Assembly: GCF_007860175.1 (NCBI RefSeq)
Contig: NZ_SJPX01000003.1
Span: 328,552-392,551 of the forward strand
Length of the DNA stretch: 64,000 bases
Reading direction: 5' to 3'
From: Rubripirellula reticaptiva
GTDB lineage: Bacteria > Planctomycetota > Planctomycetia > Pirellulales > Pirellulaceae
Shown: positions 53,621 through 61,653 of the stretch, piece by piece
How positions within the stretch are numbered: the stretch's first letter is position 1
Layout: every line of letters begins with the position of its first letter
Notes under the pieces: generated by a model
What the model saw: only the letters and a program-made list of their open reading frames with translations
Told to the model about the DNA's origin: nothing
Database searches by the model: none
Translations under genes and position numbers: made by a program

Positions 53621-56600
53621 ATGCTCACAAAAATCATTGAATTCTCCGTCGTCAACCGTGGCCTCGTCATCATCCTGACCTTGTTAATGGCCGGTGCTGG
53701 AATGTACTCGGCACTCAAGTTGCCGATTGACGCTGTTCCCGATATGACCAACGTACAGGTCCAAGTCGTCACTGACGCAGGATCATTGTCACCCGTCGAA
53801 GTCGAACGCTACGTCACGTATCCCGTCGAAAATACGATGGGCGGACTGCCCGACGTGGAAGAATTGCGTAGCGTTTCCAAGTTCGGCATCTCTGTGGTCA
53901 CGATTGTCTTTGAGGAAGGCACGGACATCTATCGCGCTCGGCAATTGGTCGCAGAGCGTTTGCCCGACGCCGCGGCGGTGATCCCGCCGGGGTACGGAAC
54001 GCCCGCCGTTGGTCCGCTGACCACGGCACTTGGTGAAATTCTGCAATTCGAGGTTCGCAGTGATAAGCACACGCCTATGGAATTGCGGACGATGTTGGAA
54101 TGGGAAATTTCACCTCGATTACGACAAGTGCCAGGCGTTACCGAGATTAACACGCATGGCGGATACTACAAAACATTCGAGGTTCAGCCCGACCCAGACC
54201 GCATGACTAGCTACGGTATCCCAATGGATTTGCTGTTCTCGCGACTGCAGAACAACAACAGTACTTCCGGCGGCGGCTACGTCATTCATCATGGCGAACA
54301 ACGCTTCATCCGTGGTGTCTCGTTGCTGGAATCTGCTGAGGATATCGGATCCGTTGTTATTCGTCGGGAACCCGATGGTAATCCGATCCTTGTTCGCGAT
54401 ATCGCCAAAGTCAGCATCCAGCCAATGACTCGCCAAGGCGCGGTCACACGTGATGCACGTGGCGAAATCGTTACCGGGTTGGTGATGATGTTGATCGGCG
54501 AGAACTCTCGCGAGGTCGTTGAGCTTGCCAAAGACCGCCTCAAAGAGATTGAAGTCACTTTGCCCGAGGGGGTGTATCTGGAAGTGACGTACGACCGAGC
54601 GGCGTTGATTGGCCGGACTCTCAAGACCGTGCTGACGAATCTGACCGAAGGCGGGATGTTGGTCATCATCGTATTGCTACTGATGCTCGGCAATTTGCGA
54701 GCCGGCATCATCGTGGCGCTCGCCATTCCCCTTTCGATGTTGTTTGCAACGAATGTCATGTTGGCTTCAGGCGTGACGGCCAGTTTGATGAGTCTTGGTG
54801 CGATCGACTTTGGCTTGATCGTCGACAGTAGCGTCATCATGGTCGAGAACTGCATCCGAAAACTATCCCACGACAACGGTGACGCCAATCATGCGGACAT
54901 CATTCGTGACGCCGCTGTCGAGGTTCGTAAACCGACGATGTTCGGCGAACTCATCATTGCGGTAGTGTTTTTGCCGATCCTGCTGCTCGAAGGTACCGAA
55001 GGAAAGCTGTTTCGTCCAATGGCTCTTACGGTGCTGTTTGCCCTGGGCGGATCGATGATTTTGTCTCTTTCATTCATGCCAGCGATGGCGTCGATCTTCT
55101 TACCCAAGAAGATGAGCGAAGAGGAAAACTTCCTCATTCGACTGGTTAAATGGATCTATGAGCCAATCGTTACGCGAGCGATTAAGCATCCGGTTGTTAC
55201 CATCGCCACCGCGCTCACGCTGTTCGCGATCAGCCTGCCGATGGGGGCAAACCTGGGTGCCGAATTCATGCCTCGCCTCGAAGAAGGAGACTTGCTGGTC
55301 GAAGCGTCTCGTTTGCCGAGTGCGACGCTGGAGGGATCGATTGAAATGTCGACTCACATCGAGAGCATTCTCAAAAAGTATCCGGAAGTCAAAACCGTTT
55401 TCTCGAAAACTGGGCGACCGGAAATTGCCAACGACGTGATGGGAGTTCATCAAACCGACGTGTGGGTGTTGCTCAATCCCATCCACGACTGGCCAACACC
55501 TAAGACTCGTGATGACTTGATCGAGGAAATGTCCGAAGAACTCAACGCGAATGTTCCCGGAGTCGCGTTCGGTTTTACGCAGCCCATCGAAATGCGGGTT
55601 GACGAACTGGTGGCAGGCGTAAAGGCCGATGTCGCGGTGCTGTTGTACGGCGACGATATGGAAGTCCTGGGCACAAAGGGCAAAGAGATCGAGGCGGCGC
55701 TGCGTTCGATCCCAGGTGCCGTCGACGTCAAAGCCGACTACCAGGCAAACTTGTCAACACTAACGATCAAAACCAAACCCCAAGCACTGGCTCAGTACGG
55801 TATCGATGCACAAGTCGTCTTGGACGTGGTGTCCTCGCTCGGCGGACATCAAGTCGGCCAAATCTACGAGGGGCGAGCACGCTACCCGATCATGGTCCGC
55901 GTGCCAGAACAATGGCGAGAAAATTTATCGTTGTTGGAACAGGTTCCGGTCACTGACTCCAATGGTAAAGCGGTTCCGCTGAAAGAACTCGCCGACATTC
56001 GTTTGGAAGAAACGCCGCCGACGATCGAACACGAAGGCAACCGTCGCCGAACATTCATCTCCGCCAACGTTCGTGGACGCGATGTCGCAACATTCGTAAC
56101 CGAAGCACAACGGGTGATCCCCGAGAAGGTTGACATTCCTGCGGGCTATGAAATCCGCTGGGGCGGCGACTTTGAAAACCTGCAATCGGCCAGTCGACGA
56201 CTCGCGATCATCACGCCGATCGTTTTGGTTATCATCATGTTGCTGCTACACACCAGCCTCGGTTCGATGCGTCTGGCATTCCTGATCTTCCTAGCTGTTC
56301 CAATGGCTGCATCCGGCGGGATTATCGCGTTGTACCTGCGTGAGATGCCATTCAGTATCTCGGCCGGAGTTGGGTTCATCGCTCTATTCGGTGTCGCGGT
56401 GCTGAACGGTTTGGTCTGGGTCAGCGCCGCCGAGCATCTTCGAGAAACCGGGATGCCGCTCGGCCTAGTCGCCCATGAAACGGCGCTTGTTCGTCTGCGT
56501 CCGGTGCTGATGACCGCGCTTGTCGCAAGTCTCGGTTTCCTTCCGATGGCTCTGTCGACTAGTGACGGAGCCGAAATGCAACGTCCGCTCGCGACTGTCG

Positions 56601-56731
56601 TGATCGGCGGACTGATCACCTCCACTCTACTAACGTCGCTCTTTGTCCCGTGCGTCTATCCATGGTTCGCACGCGGTTTGAAGCACGTTGAGTTGACACA
56701 CAATGGAGAACCAGAACCAACGCTGCACTAA
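53621..56731 (+). CDS. HME-type RND heavy-metal efflux pump (CusA/CzcA-like)
   Basis: This 1036-residue protein has the RND plan of twelve membrane helices and two large periplasmic loops. The heavy-metal signature D-F-G-L-I-V-D-S-S-V-I-M-V-E-N in helix four retains the charged residues (Asp, Asp, Glu) that couple proton flow in CzcA/CusA. It exports a metal such as Cu, Ag, Zn, Co or Cd; which one cannot be told. It follows the adaptor gene by 110 bases and precedes the VIT transporter gene. Length is normal for the family. Confidence 0.94.
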   Translation: MLTKIIEFSVVNRGLVIILTLLMAGAGMYSALKLPIDAVPDMTNVQVQVVTDAGSLSPVEVERYVTYPVENTMGGLPDVEELRSVSKFGISVVTIVFEEGTDIYRARQLVAERLPDAAAVIPPGYGTPAVGPLTTALGEILQFEVRSDKHTPMELRTMLEWEISPRLRQVPGVTEINTHGGYYKTFEVQPDPDRMTSYGIPMDLLFSRLQNNNSTSGGGYVIHHGEQRFIRGVSLLESAEDIGSVVIRREPDGNPILVRDIAKVSIQPMTRQGAVTRDARGEIVTGLVMMLIGENSREVVELAKDRLKEIEVTLPEGVYLEVTYDRAALIGRTLKTVLTNLTEGGMLVIIVLLLMLGNLRAGIIVALAIPLSMLFATNVMLASGVTASLMSLGAIDFGLIVDSSVIMVENCIRKLSHDNGDANHADIIRDAAVEVRKPTMFGELIIAVVFLPILLLEGTEGKLFRPMALTVLFALGGSMILSLSFMPAMASIFLPKKMSEEENFLIRLVKWIYEPIVTRAIKHPVVTIATALTLFAISLPMGANLGAEFMPRLEEGDLLVEASRLPSATLEGSIEMSTHIESILKKYPEVKTVFSKTGRPEIANDVMGVHQTDVWVLLNPIHDWPTPKTRDDLIEEMSEELNANVPGVAFGFTQPIEMRVDELVAGVKADVAVLLYGDDMEVLGTKGKEIEAALRSIPGAVDVKADYQANLSTLTIKTKPQALAQYGIDAQVVLDVVSSLGGHQVGQIYEGRARYPIMVRVPEQWRENLSLLEQVPVTDSNGKAVPLKELADIRLEETPPTIEHEGNRRRTFISANVRGRDVATFVTEAQRVIPEKVDIPAGYEIRWGGDFENLQSASRRLAIITPIVLVIIMLLLHTSLGSMRLAFLIFLAVPMAASGGIIALYLREMPFSISAGVGFIALFGVAVLNGLVWVSAAEHLRETGMPLGLVAHETALVRLRPVLMTALVASLGFLPMALSTSDGAEMQRPLATVVIGGLITSTLLTSLFVPCVYPWFARGLKHVELTHNGEPEPTLH

Positions 56732-56779
56732 ACCTCTTACAACACACGGTGGGCGGCGGTTGGCGAAGCTCGTTCAATC

Positions 56780-56838
56780 GGCAGACTTGTTTGTGAATGC
56801 CTTCTAAACAAGGATGTGGGCGAAAGCCCCCGTCTGCC
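56780..56838 (+). promoter_or_regulatory. Structured three-helix leader RNA before the VIT gene
   Basis: An outer helix GGCAGAC/GTCTGCC (56780-56786 with 56832-56838, 7 bp) encloses two hairpins. One is TTGTTT/AAACAA (56787-56792 with 56806-56811, 13-base loop) and the other GGGC-GAAA-GCCC (56818-56829) with a GNRA tetraloop. This closed multi-branch fold sits in the 129-base gap between the pump and the VIT gene, ending 22 bases before the start codon. It resembles a metal riboswitch or structured attenuator; none of the known classes was recognised. Confidence 0.5.
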
Positions 56839-56860
56839 ATCTTTAACATGAGATACTGCT

Positions 56861-57550
56861 TTGATCCACATCGAACGTCACCGAACCGATCGAATCGGCT
56901 GGCTCCGCGCCGCTGTCTTGGGGGCCAATGATGGCATTGTCTCCACGGCCAGTTTAGTCGTCGGAGTCGCCGCTGCTGAAACGAGTCGAACGAGCATCCT
57001 GTTGGCGGGTGTCGCCGGACTGGTTGCCGGTGCGATGTCGATGGCCGCCGGCGAATATGTTTCCGTCAGTTCACAATCTGACACCGAGAACGCTGACCTA
57101 GCCCGCGAAGAAAACGAACTCGCAACAACCCCCGACGCCGAACTGCGAGAACTTACCGCGATCTACGTCGATCGTGGACTCGACGAATCGCTCGCCCTGC
57201 AAGTCGCCAAGCAATTGACGGCCCATGATGCGCTCGGGGCGCACGCGCGTGACGAACTCGGTATCTCCAGTTTTACCACGGCCCGCCCCACCCAAGCTGC
57301 ACTCACATCGGCCGCAACATTCGCAGTCGGTGCGAGCCTACCGCTAGCCGCAACCTTTCTAACGCCCGTCCCGAGCATCCCAGTCGTCGTTTCCATTCTC
57401 TCACTCGCTTTTCTCGCAATACTCGGCGGTATCTCAGCTCGAGCAGGTGGAGCCCCCATCGCCAAAGCCGTCACCCGAGTCACCTTCTGGGGAGCGATCG
57501 CCATGCTCGCCACGGCCGGCATTGGCTACCTGTTTGGCGTTGCCGTCTAA
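56861..57550 (+). CDS. VIT-family Fe2+/Mn2+ transporter
   Basis: This 229-residue protein has the VIT/CCC1 signature: A-A-V-L-G-A-N-D-G-I-V-S-T-A-S-L-V-V-G-V and G-A-M-S-M-A-A-G-E-Y-V-S-V-S-S-Q, with the metal-binding Glu-rich loop after it (N-A-D-L-A-R-E-E-N-E). Five membrane helices are predicted. It moves ferrous iron or manganese across the membrane, usually for detoxification. The start is TTG at 56861. An out-of-frame ATG at 56848 opens a 27-codon frame (to 56931) that overlaps the start and could compete for ribosomes. The leader at 56780-56838 probably regulates it. Confidence 0.9.
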   Translation: MIHIERHRTDRIGWLRAAVLGANDGIVSTASLVVGVAAAETSRTSILLAGVAGLVAGAMSMAAGEYVSVSSQSDTENADLAREENELATTPDAELRELTAIYVDRGLDESLALQVAKQLTAHDALGAHARDELGISSFTTARPTQAALTSAATFAVGASLPLAATFLTPVPSIPVVVSILSLAFLAILGGISARAGGAPIAKAVTRVTFWGAIAMLATAGIGYLFGVAV

Positions 57551-57564
57551 ATACACAAAAAACA

Positions 57565-59094
57565 ATGTTTAAAAAATCTAAAAGCCATCGTTCGATCCGA
57601 TATCAGTTGCTATCAGTCACCAGCGTGGTAACCGTTGCCTTCGTGATCGCGCTCATCGTGATCGACTATCGCCGCGAAGTCCGACATCATTTTGCCGAAA
57701 AACAATCCGACCTTTACGAAGAAGCGAAGACGGTACTGCCAGGAGTCGTTCACACTCGCGAACATGGCAATAAGTCCGTCCAGAAATTCATTGACAGCAT
57801 CTGCAATCGTATGGACGTCAAACATTCGCCCAACCATCACATCATTGTCAAGATTGCTGGCGACATGCTTCAGGCAAACACTCACTTCCGTGCGTCCCCC
57901 GAGCTGCTAGCGAAGTTTGATCAAGCGTCTCAACAAACTCAGTTTGAGATTGAAGCCGAGGGTAACGATCTGCTAGTCGGACGATACTCCGAAGGCGATG
58001 TTACCGTAATTGTCAGTGAAGACGTTGCGAGCCTAAGATCTGCGGTTATCGGCGATGAGCTGTTTCGAGTCTTTGGCATCGTGTTGATGGGAATTGCTGC
58101 AGCCACCATCGTTCACTTGCTGCTGGTTCGACTAGTTAGCCGTCCACTCGATGCGTTGGTCGAAAAAGTGAAGTCAGTTGGTCAAGGAATCTACGACACG
58201 CCACTCGCGGATTTTGAAAGCACGGAACTGCACGTGCTTTCCACTGAGATCACAGCGATGAGTGAAGCGATCGCCTATTCCGAGAATGACCGCAAGTCGC
58301 GATTAAAAAAGGCGCGTGACATACAACAAAACTTGCTTCCCAACGACGTCAAAATTCCAGGCGTCAGCATCGCGATCACGTACAACCCTGCGGAAGAGGT
58401 TGGTGGAGATTACTTGGACATTCTTCCCCAAAGCAATAACCGCTGGCTCGTCTGCGTTGCCGATGCGACGGGACATGGAGTGCCCGCCGCAATGAGCGCT
58501 GCGATGCTCAAAACAATGCTTCTGCAAGCGAGCGAGAGATCCGATTCGCCAGCCGAGATCCTGAGTGAAATGAATCGCGTGTTCATGCAAGTGCAGATTT
58601 TCGGTGACTTTGCCTCGCTGATACTGATCGAGATCGATCTTGCAGCCCGAACCCTCAGTTACGCGAACGCCGGTCACGACCCCGCCTGGCTGATGAAAGC
58701 TACGGGCGAAGTCCTGGAACTAGAGGCAACTGGAACACTCCTCGGAATTGATGAAGACGCGGTTTGGGAAGAGGAATTCGTTGATTTAACGGAAGGAAGC
58801 AGGCTCGCAATATCCACCGACGGCATCACAGAGACATTCGGAGCCGACGACGAAATGTTCAGCAAAGAACGATTGCTAAGTACATTGCGAGAATGCCGAA
58901 ACCGTTCCCTTGCTCAAACCAACGAGAATGCTCGTCAACTTGTTGATGCACACCGAGCCAACGGCGTGCAAACAGACGACGTCACTCTTCTGCTGATGGA
59001 ATTCGGTGCCTTCGCGCCGCTCGAAAAAAACGATTCAAACGAGTTGGACGGCTTCATCTCGCAAGCATTTCAATCGCCCCTCGGCAGACGGTAA
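57565..59094 (+). CDS. SpoIIE/PP2C-type phosphatase with membrane sensor and HAMP region (RsbU-like)
   Basis: This 509-residue protein has a membrane helix (about 13-35), an extracytoplasmic segment (40-165), a second helix (about 170-190) and a HAMP-like linker. The SpoIIE-type phosphatase domain (about 255-490) has G-G-D-Y-L-D and A-D-A-T-G-H-G-V-P-A-A. Such enzymes dephosphorylate an anti-anti-sigma (STAS) partner to release a sigma factor. No STAS or RsbW-like gene is adjacent. It starts 14 bases after the VIT stop and likely shares its transcript. Confidence 0.9.
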   Translation: MFKKSKSHRSIRYQLLSVTSVVTVAFVIALIVIDYRREVRHHFAEKQSDLYEEAKTVLPGVVHTREHGNKSVQKFIDSICNRMDVKHSPNHHIIVKIAGDMLQANTHFRASPELLAKFDQASQQTQFEIEAEGNDLLVGRYSEGDVTVIVSEDVASLRSAVIGDELFRVFGIVLMGIAAATIVHLLLVRLVSRPLDALVEKVKSVGQGIYDTPLADFESTELHVLSTEITAMSEAIAYSENDRKSRLKKARDIQQNLLPNDVKIPGVSIAITYNPAEEVGGDYLDILPQSNNRWLVCVADATGHGVPAAMSAAMLKTMLLQASERSDSPAEILSEMNRVFMQVQIFGDFASLILIEIDLAARTLSYANAGHDPAWLMKATGEVLELEATGTLLGIDEDAVWEEEFVDLTEGSRLAISTDGITETFGADDEMFSKERLLSTLRECRNRSLAQTNENARQLVDAHRANGVQTDDVTLLLMEFGAFAPLEKNDSNELDGFISQAFQSPLGRR

Positions 59095-59103
59095 GGCAAT
59101 TTT

Positions 59104-59265
59104 ATGCCTCCCATCATTCTGCTTGCCCATGTGGCCGGTGCTGGAAAGTCGACAGTCTCGAAAAAGTTTTCACTACCATCATTTGTCGTCCACGCTGATA
59201 CGTTGCAGCAAGACGTGGTGCGACTAACATTTCCGTTCATGCGAAACATGCTTGGATATCGCTGA
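59104..59265 (+). pseudogene. Truncated P-loop kinase/ATPase fragment
   Basis: This 53-residue frame encodes I-L-L-A-H-V-A-G-A-G-K-S-T-V-S-K-K, an intact Walker A with its preceding beta strand, then stops at H-A-D-T-L-Q-Q-D-V-V-R-L-T-F-P-F. That is the beginning of an AAA/kinase-like P-loop protein; the rest of the domain (at least 100 residues) is missing. The bases after the stop do not continue the domain in another frame. It starts 9 bases after the phosphatase stop. Confidence 0.6.
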
Positions 59266-59338
59266 TGAGTCGCTTGCCATCGGTTCGGTCGAGAATGTAG
59301 CTGACGGTTTGTGTTTTCGATGTCGCTTAACGATGGCA

Positions 59339-60304
59339 TCAATGCGTTGGGACAGCGTGATTCTTTGGCAATTCCGCGTAGCCGTTCTTAATCCACAGCG
59401 AGACAACTTTTGCATGCTCTTGGACGAGTTTGATAGCGTAGGCGTCGTCAGCGGTTTCAGTCACGCGAACACCATGGTCCGTGTGTTCGATTTCCAGCTT
59501 GATCTTCTTTGCATGAGCGAAAACTTCACGGAAAAGCGGGTCTCGCATTCGGATCGGATTCGCATGCTCCATCCGGTCGTACATCGCTTCGACATGCGTT
59601 TGAATCATGCGGGCAACATCCTCTACGTCCGACTCCGTTCGCGTTTCGACACCGTTGGCAAGAATTTTTACTGTACGACGAATGTCGTCCCGATGCTCGA
59701 TCAAGTAGAAAAAGTCCTGGTGGTCTTTCGCATGTTGTGAATCGCCCGCGTGACCGAGTCCCATTCCGGGTCCAATCCCCTGTTTGGTAGTTAAATTGGT
59801 TTGGTTCGCGGCGGCTTCCATTCGAGCTTCAGCGCAACTAGCGCATTCCTCTTTGCAGCCTCCCTTGCATGGCCCATGGGATTGAGATTCGGCCTTCGTC
59901 GAAATGACTGTCGGTGCCTCGGCATCAATACCACATTTGCCGCCACATTGCCCGGTCTGATCAACTGGGCATTGGTTTTTACTGCTAGTTGCTGTCGCGA
60001 TACCGCCAGCGCAAAGTTCGCATGTGCCCGCCAATTGATTTCCGGCTTTGCAAGATTCGCTGCTACAGCCGTCTGCCTTAGCGAACGAAGTTGCTTTCGC
60101 TTTAGCCTCGGAACAGCAGCCAAGTTTCGATGATTCCGCCACGCTCGCGTTCAGCTCGGCAGCCTTATCTTGGCAGCAACGCTCAGCTGGTCTCGTGGTC
60201 GCTGCTTTTGACGATGACGATTCGTCGTTAGCTACCCCCGTTAAAGCGGTTCCAAGTACAGCGACGGCGGCAAACATAATTGCAAGTGAAACAAATTTCT
60301 TCAT
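59339..60304 (-). CDS. Secreted Cys-rich protein with conserved C-terminal helical domain
   Basis: This 321-residue protein has a signal peptide (about 1-26). Residues 43-158 hold 15 Cys in pairs and small clusters (R-C-C, G-C-C, C-E-L-C, C-G-G-K-C-G, C-K-G-G-C-K-E-E-C-A-S-C), a likely metal-binding region. The C-terminal 130 residues are a helical domain with H-R-D-D-I-R-R and H-V-E-A-M-Y-D-R-M, containing several His. The function is unknown; a periplasmic metal sink or sensor partner fits the efflux cluster. It is transcribed from a sigma-54-type promoter at 60369-60384. Confidence 0.75.
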   Translation of the reverse strand: MKKFVSLAIMFAAVAVLGTALTGVANDESSSSKAATTRPAERCCQDKAAELNASVAESSKLGCCSEAKAKATSFAKADGCSSESCKAGNQLAGTCELCAGGIATATSSKNQCPVDQTGQCGGKCGIDAEAPTVISTKAESQSHGPCKGGCKEECASCAEARMEAAANQTNLTTKQGIGPGMGLGHAGDSQHAKDHQDFFYLIEHRDDIRRTVKILANGVETRTESDVEDVARMIQTHVEAMYDRMEHANPIRMRDPLFREVFAHAKKIKLEIEHTDHGVRVTETADDAYAIKLVQEHAKVVSLWIKNGYAELPKNHAVPTH

Positions 60305-60368
60305 AAGTCTTTCCTTCGTGCGTTGGCCCAGTGTGGAGCCAGTGTGAGTTGATGTTGCTTAGCCCTTT

Positions 60369-60384
60369 TGCAATGACCGTACCG
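60369..60384 (-). promoter_or_regulatory. Sigma-54 (-24/-12) promoter of the Cys-rich gene
   Basis: On the minus strand CGGTACGGTCATTGCA matches the sigma-54 consensus except C for T at the first base and T for C at the fourth. GG (60383-60382) and GC (60371-60370) are ten bases apart. Transcription would start near 60358, about 54 bases before the ATG at 60304. Confidence 0.7.
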
Positions 60385-60702
60385 ATGCGTCTCAACTTGG
60401 CAAAATTCATTTCAGTTCAGCGCTTCGGATCGCCAAATCAGCGTGGTTTTCAAGTCTCGCTGACGGATTTGGTTTCATGGATTTACTCGGGGTCTCGCGT
60501 GTCGACGAAACATTCCACTGCAAGTGCGCAAAAATTGCAGCGCTAAGACGGTTGGCGTGCGCACGAATTGCAGGATCAAGCCAGCGAGCAGCCGCTCACA
60601 CAATCATTCGAACGCTCGTTTCCAACACAGTTACCCCAGAATCGTTGGGTTTTGCGAGTTATTGCCTCTCAATGCTCGATTGCTGGTGTACCAGTCGGAA
60701 TG

Positions 60703-60718
60703 CGGCATCTCATTTGCT
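60703..60718 (+). promoter_or_regulatory. Sigma-54 (-24/-12) promoter of the DUF2202-kinase-regulator operon
   Basis: CGGCATCTCATTTGCT has GGCA at -24 and TTGCT at -12 with GG and GC ten bases apart; three of the fixed consensus bases differ (positions 1, 6 and 7). Transcription would start near 60729, 40 bases before ATG 60769, and include the regulator itself, giving positive autoregulation. Confidence 0.6.
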
Positions 60719-60768
60719 TCCAAAGGAGTAACACAGACGAATTACGATTTAACCCCAAGGTGAATGTT

Positions 60769-61617
60769 ATGAAACGCTTACTCATTGGCCTCGGCGCATT
60801 ACTCACGTTGGCCCTTGTCACATCAGATGTGATGGCGCAACAGCGTCGTGGCAAAGGCGGTGCTGGCACCCAAGCCCGGGCTGGCTATCAGAGGCAGCCC
60901 CAAAATCAGGGTCACTCGCAACGGGGAAGCCAGAGCCAGCAACCCACTAGCCTTCTCTCGACGAACATTGGTAGTCCCGATTTGCTGCGTATGCGGGAGG
61001 AAGAAAAATTGGCGCGGGATGTCTACACGTCTCTCGCGAAAACGTCGAAGCTTCCAATCTTTCGAAACATCTCCAACGCTGAGAGCCAGCACATGCAGGC
61101 CATCGAACGTTTGATTGGCGCAGCGAACGGAAACGCTTTCAACGACATTCCCGGAACCTTTAGCTACCCCGACTACCAACAGCTTTATCAATCGCTTGTT
61201 GCTAGCGGCACCCGTAGTCCGCTGGATGCGTTGATGGTAGGTGCTAAAATCGAGGAGATGGACATTGCTGATTTGCAGAAACTGTTGACCCAAACAACCA
61301 ACCCACAAATTCGACAGGTGCTGGAGCAATTGATGCGGGGTTCGCAAAACCACTTGCGCGCGTTCGCGTCACAGATTGCAAAGCAAGGTGCGAGTTACAA
61401 TGCCGAGTTCCTAACTCAAGAAGAGTTCGACCAAATCGCGAGTTCGTCGGGCCAAGGGCACGGTCATGGTTCGCAGGGTCATGGTTCGCAGAGTCGAAGC
61501 ACCGGAAAGCAGTTCGGATTCCAAGGTCAGAATTCAGGCGGCCAGAATTTCGGCGGGGCCAACCAAAGCGGGCAAGGTGGCCGACCGGGTGCAGGCAACC
61601 GGGGGCGAGGAAGGTAA
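60769..61617 (+). CDS. Secreted DUF2202 (ferritin-like) protein
   Basis: From ATG 60769 the protein is 282 residues, with a signal peptide (1-24). The DUF2202 domain spans about 70-215, with the ferritin-like metal-ligand pattern E-E-E-K-L-A-R-D-V-Y, S-Q-H-M-Q-A-I-E-R-L, E-E-M-D-I-A-D-L and N-H-L-R-A-F. The C-terminus is Gly/Gln/Ser/His-rich, including G-H-G-H-G-S-Q-G-H-G-S-Q, which could bind metals. AAGG lies about 9 bases before the start. It is first in an operon with the sensor kinase and regulator and could be the periplasmic metal-binding output, like ZraP in the E. coli zinc system. Confidence 0.88.
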   Translation: MKRLLIGLGALLTLALVTSDVMAQQRRGKGGAGTQARAGYQRQPQNQGHSQRGSQSQQPTSLLSTNIGSPDLLRMREEEKLARDVYTSLAKTSKLPIFRNISNAESQHMQAIERLIGAANGNAFNDIPGTFSYPDYQQLYQSLVASGTRSPLDALMVGAKIEEMDIADLQKLLTQTTNPQIRQVLEQLMRGSQNHLRAFASQIAKQGASYNAEFLTQEEFDQIASSSGQGHGHGSQGHGSQSRSTGKQFGFQGQNSGGQNFGGANQSGQGGRPGAGNRGRGR

Positions 61618-61653
61618 GGACGTTTCAGCGATCAACTTGAAGCAAAACAAACG

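Larger units (their letters stand above)
60305..60768. other. Divergent promoter region with two sigma-54 sites
   Basis: No convincing gene is present between the Cys-rich and DUF2202 genes. Two sigma-54 promoters face outwards (minus 60369-60384 and plus 60703-60718). A short palindrome CTGGT-GT-ACCAG lies at 60683-60694, close to the plus promoter. Short open frames here (for example 60477-60731 on plus) show no coding signature. Confidence 0.55.

Noticed and set aside
60477-60731. 84-codon frame in the divergent promoter region
   Set aside because: It runs across a sigma-54 promoter, lacks a ribosome binding site and has no family features.
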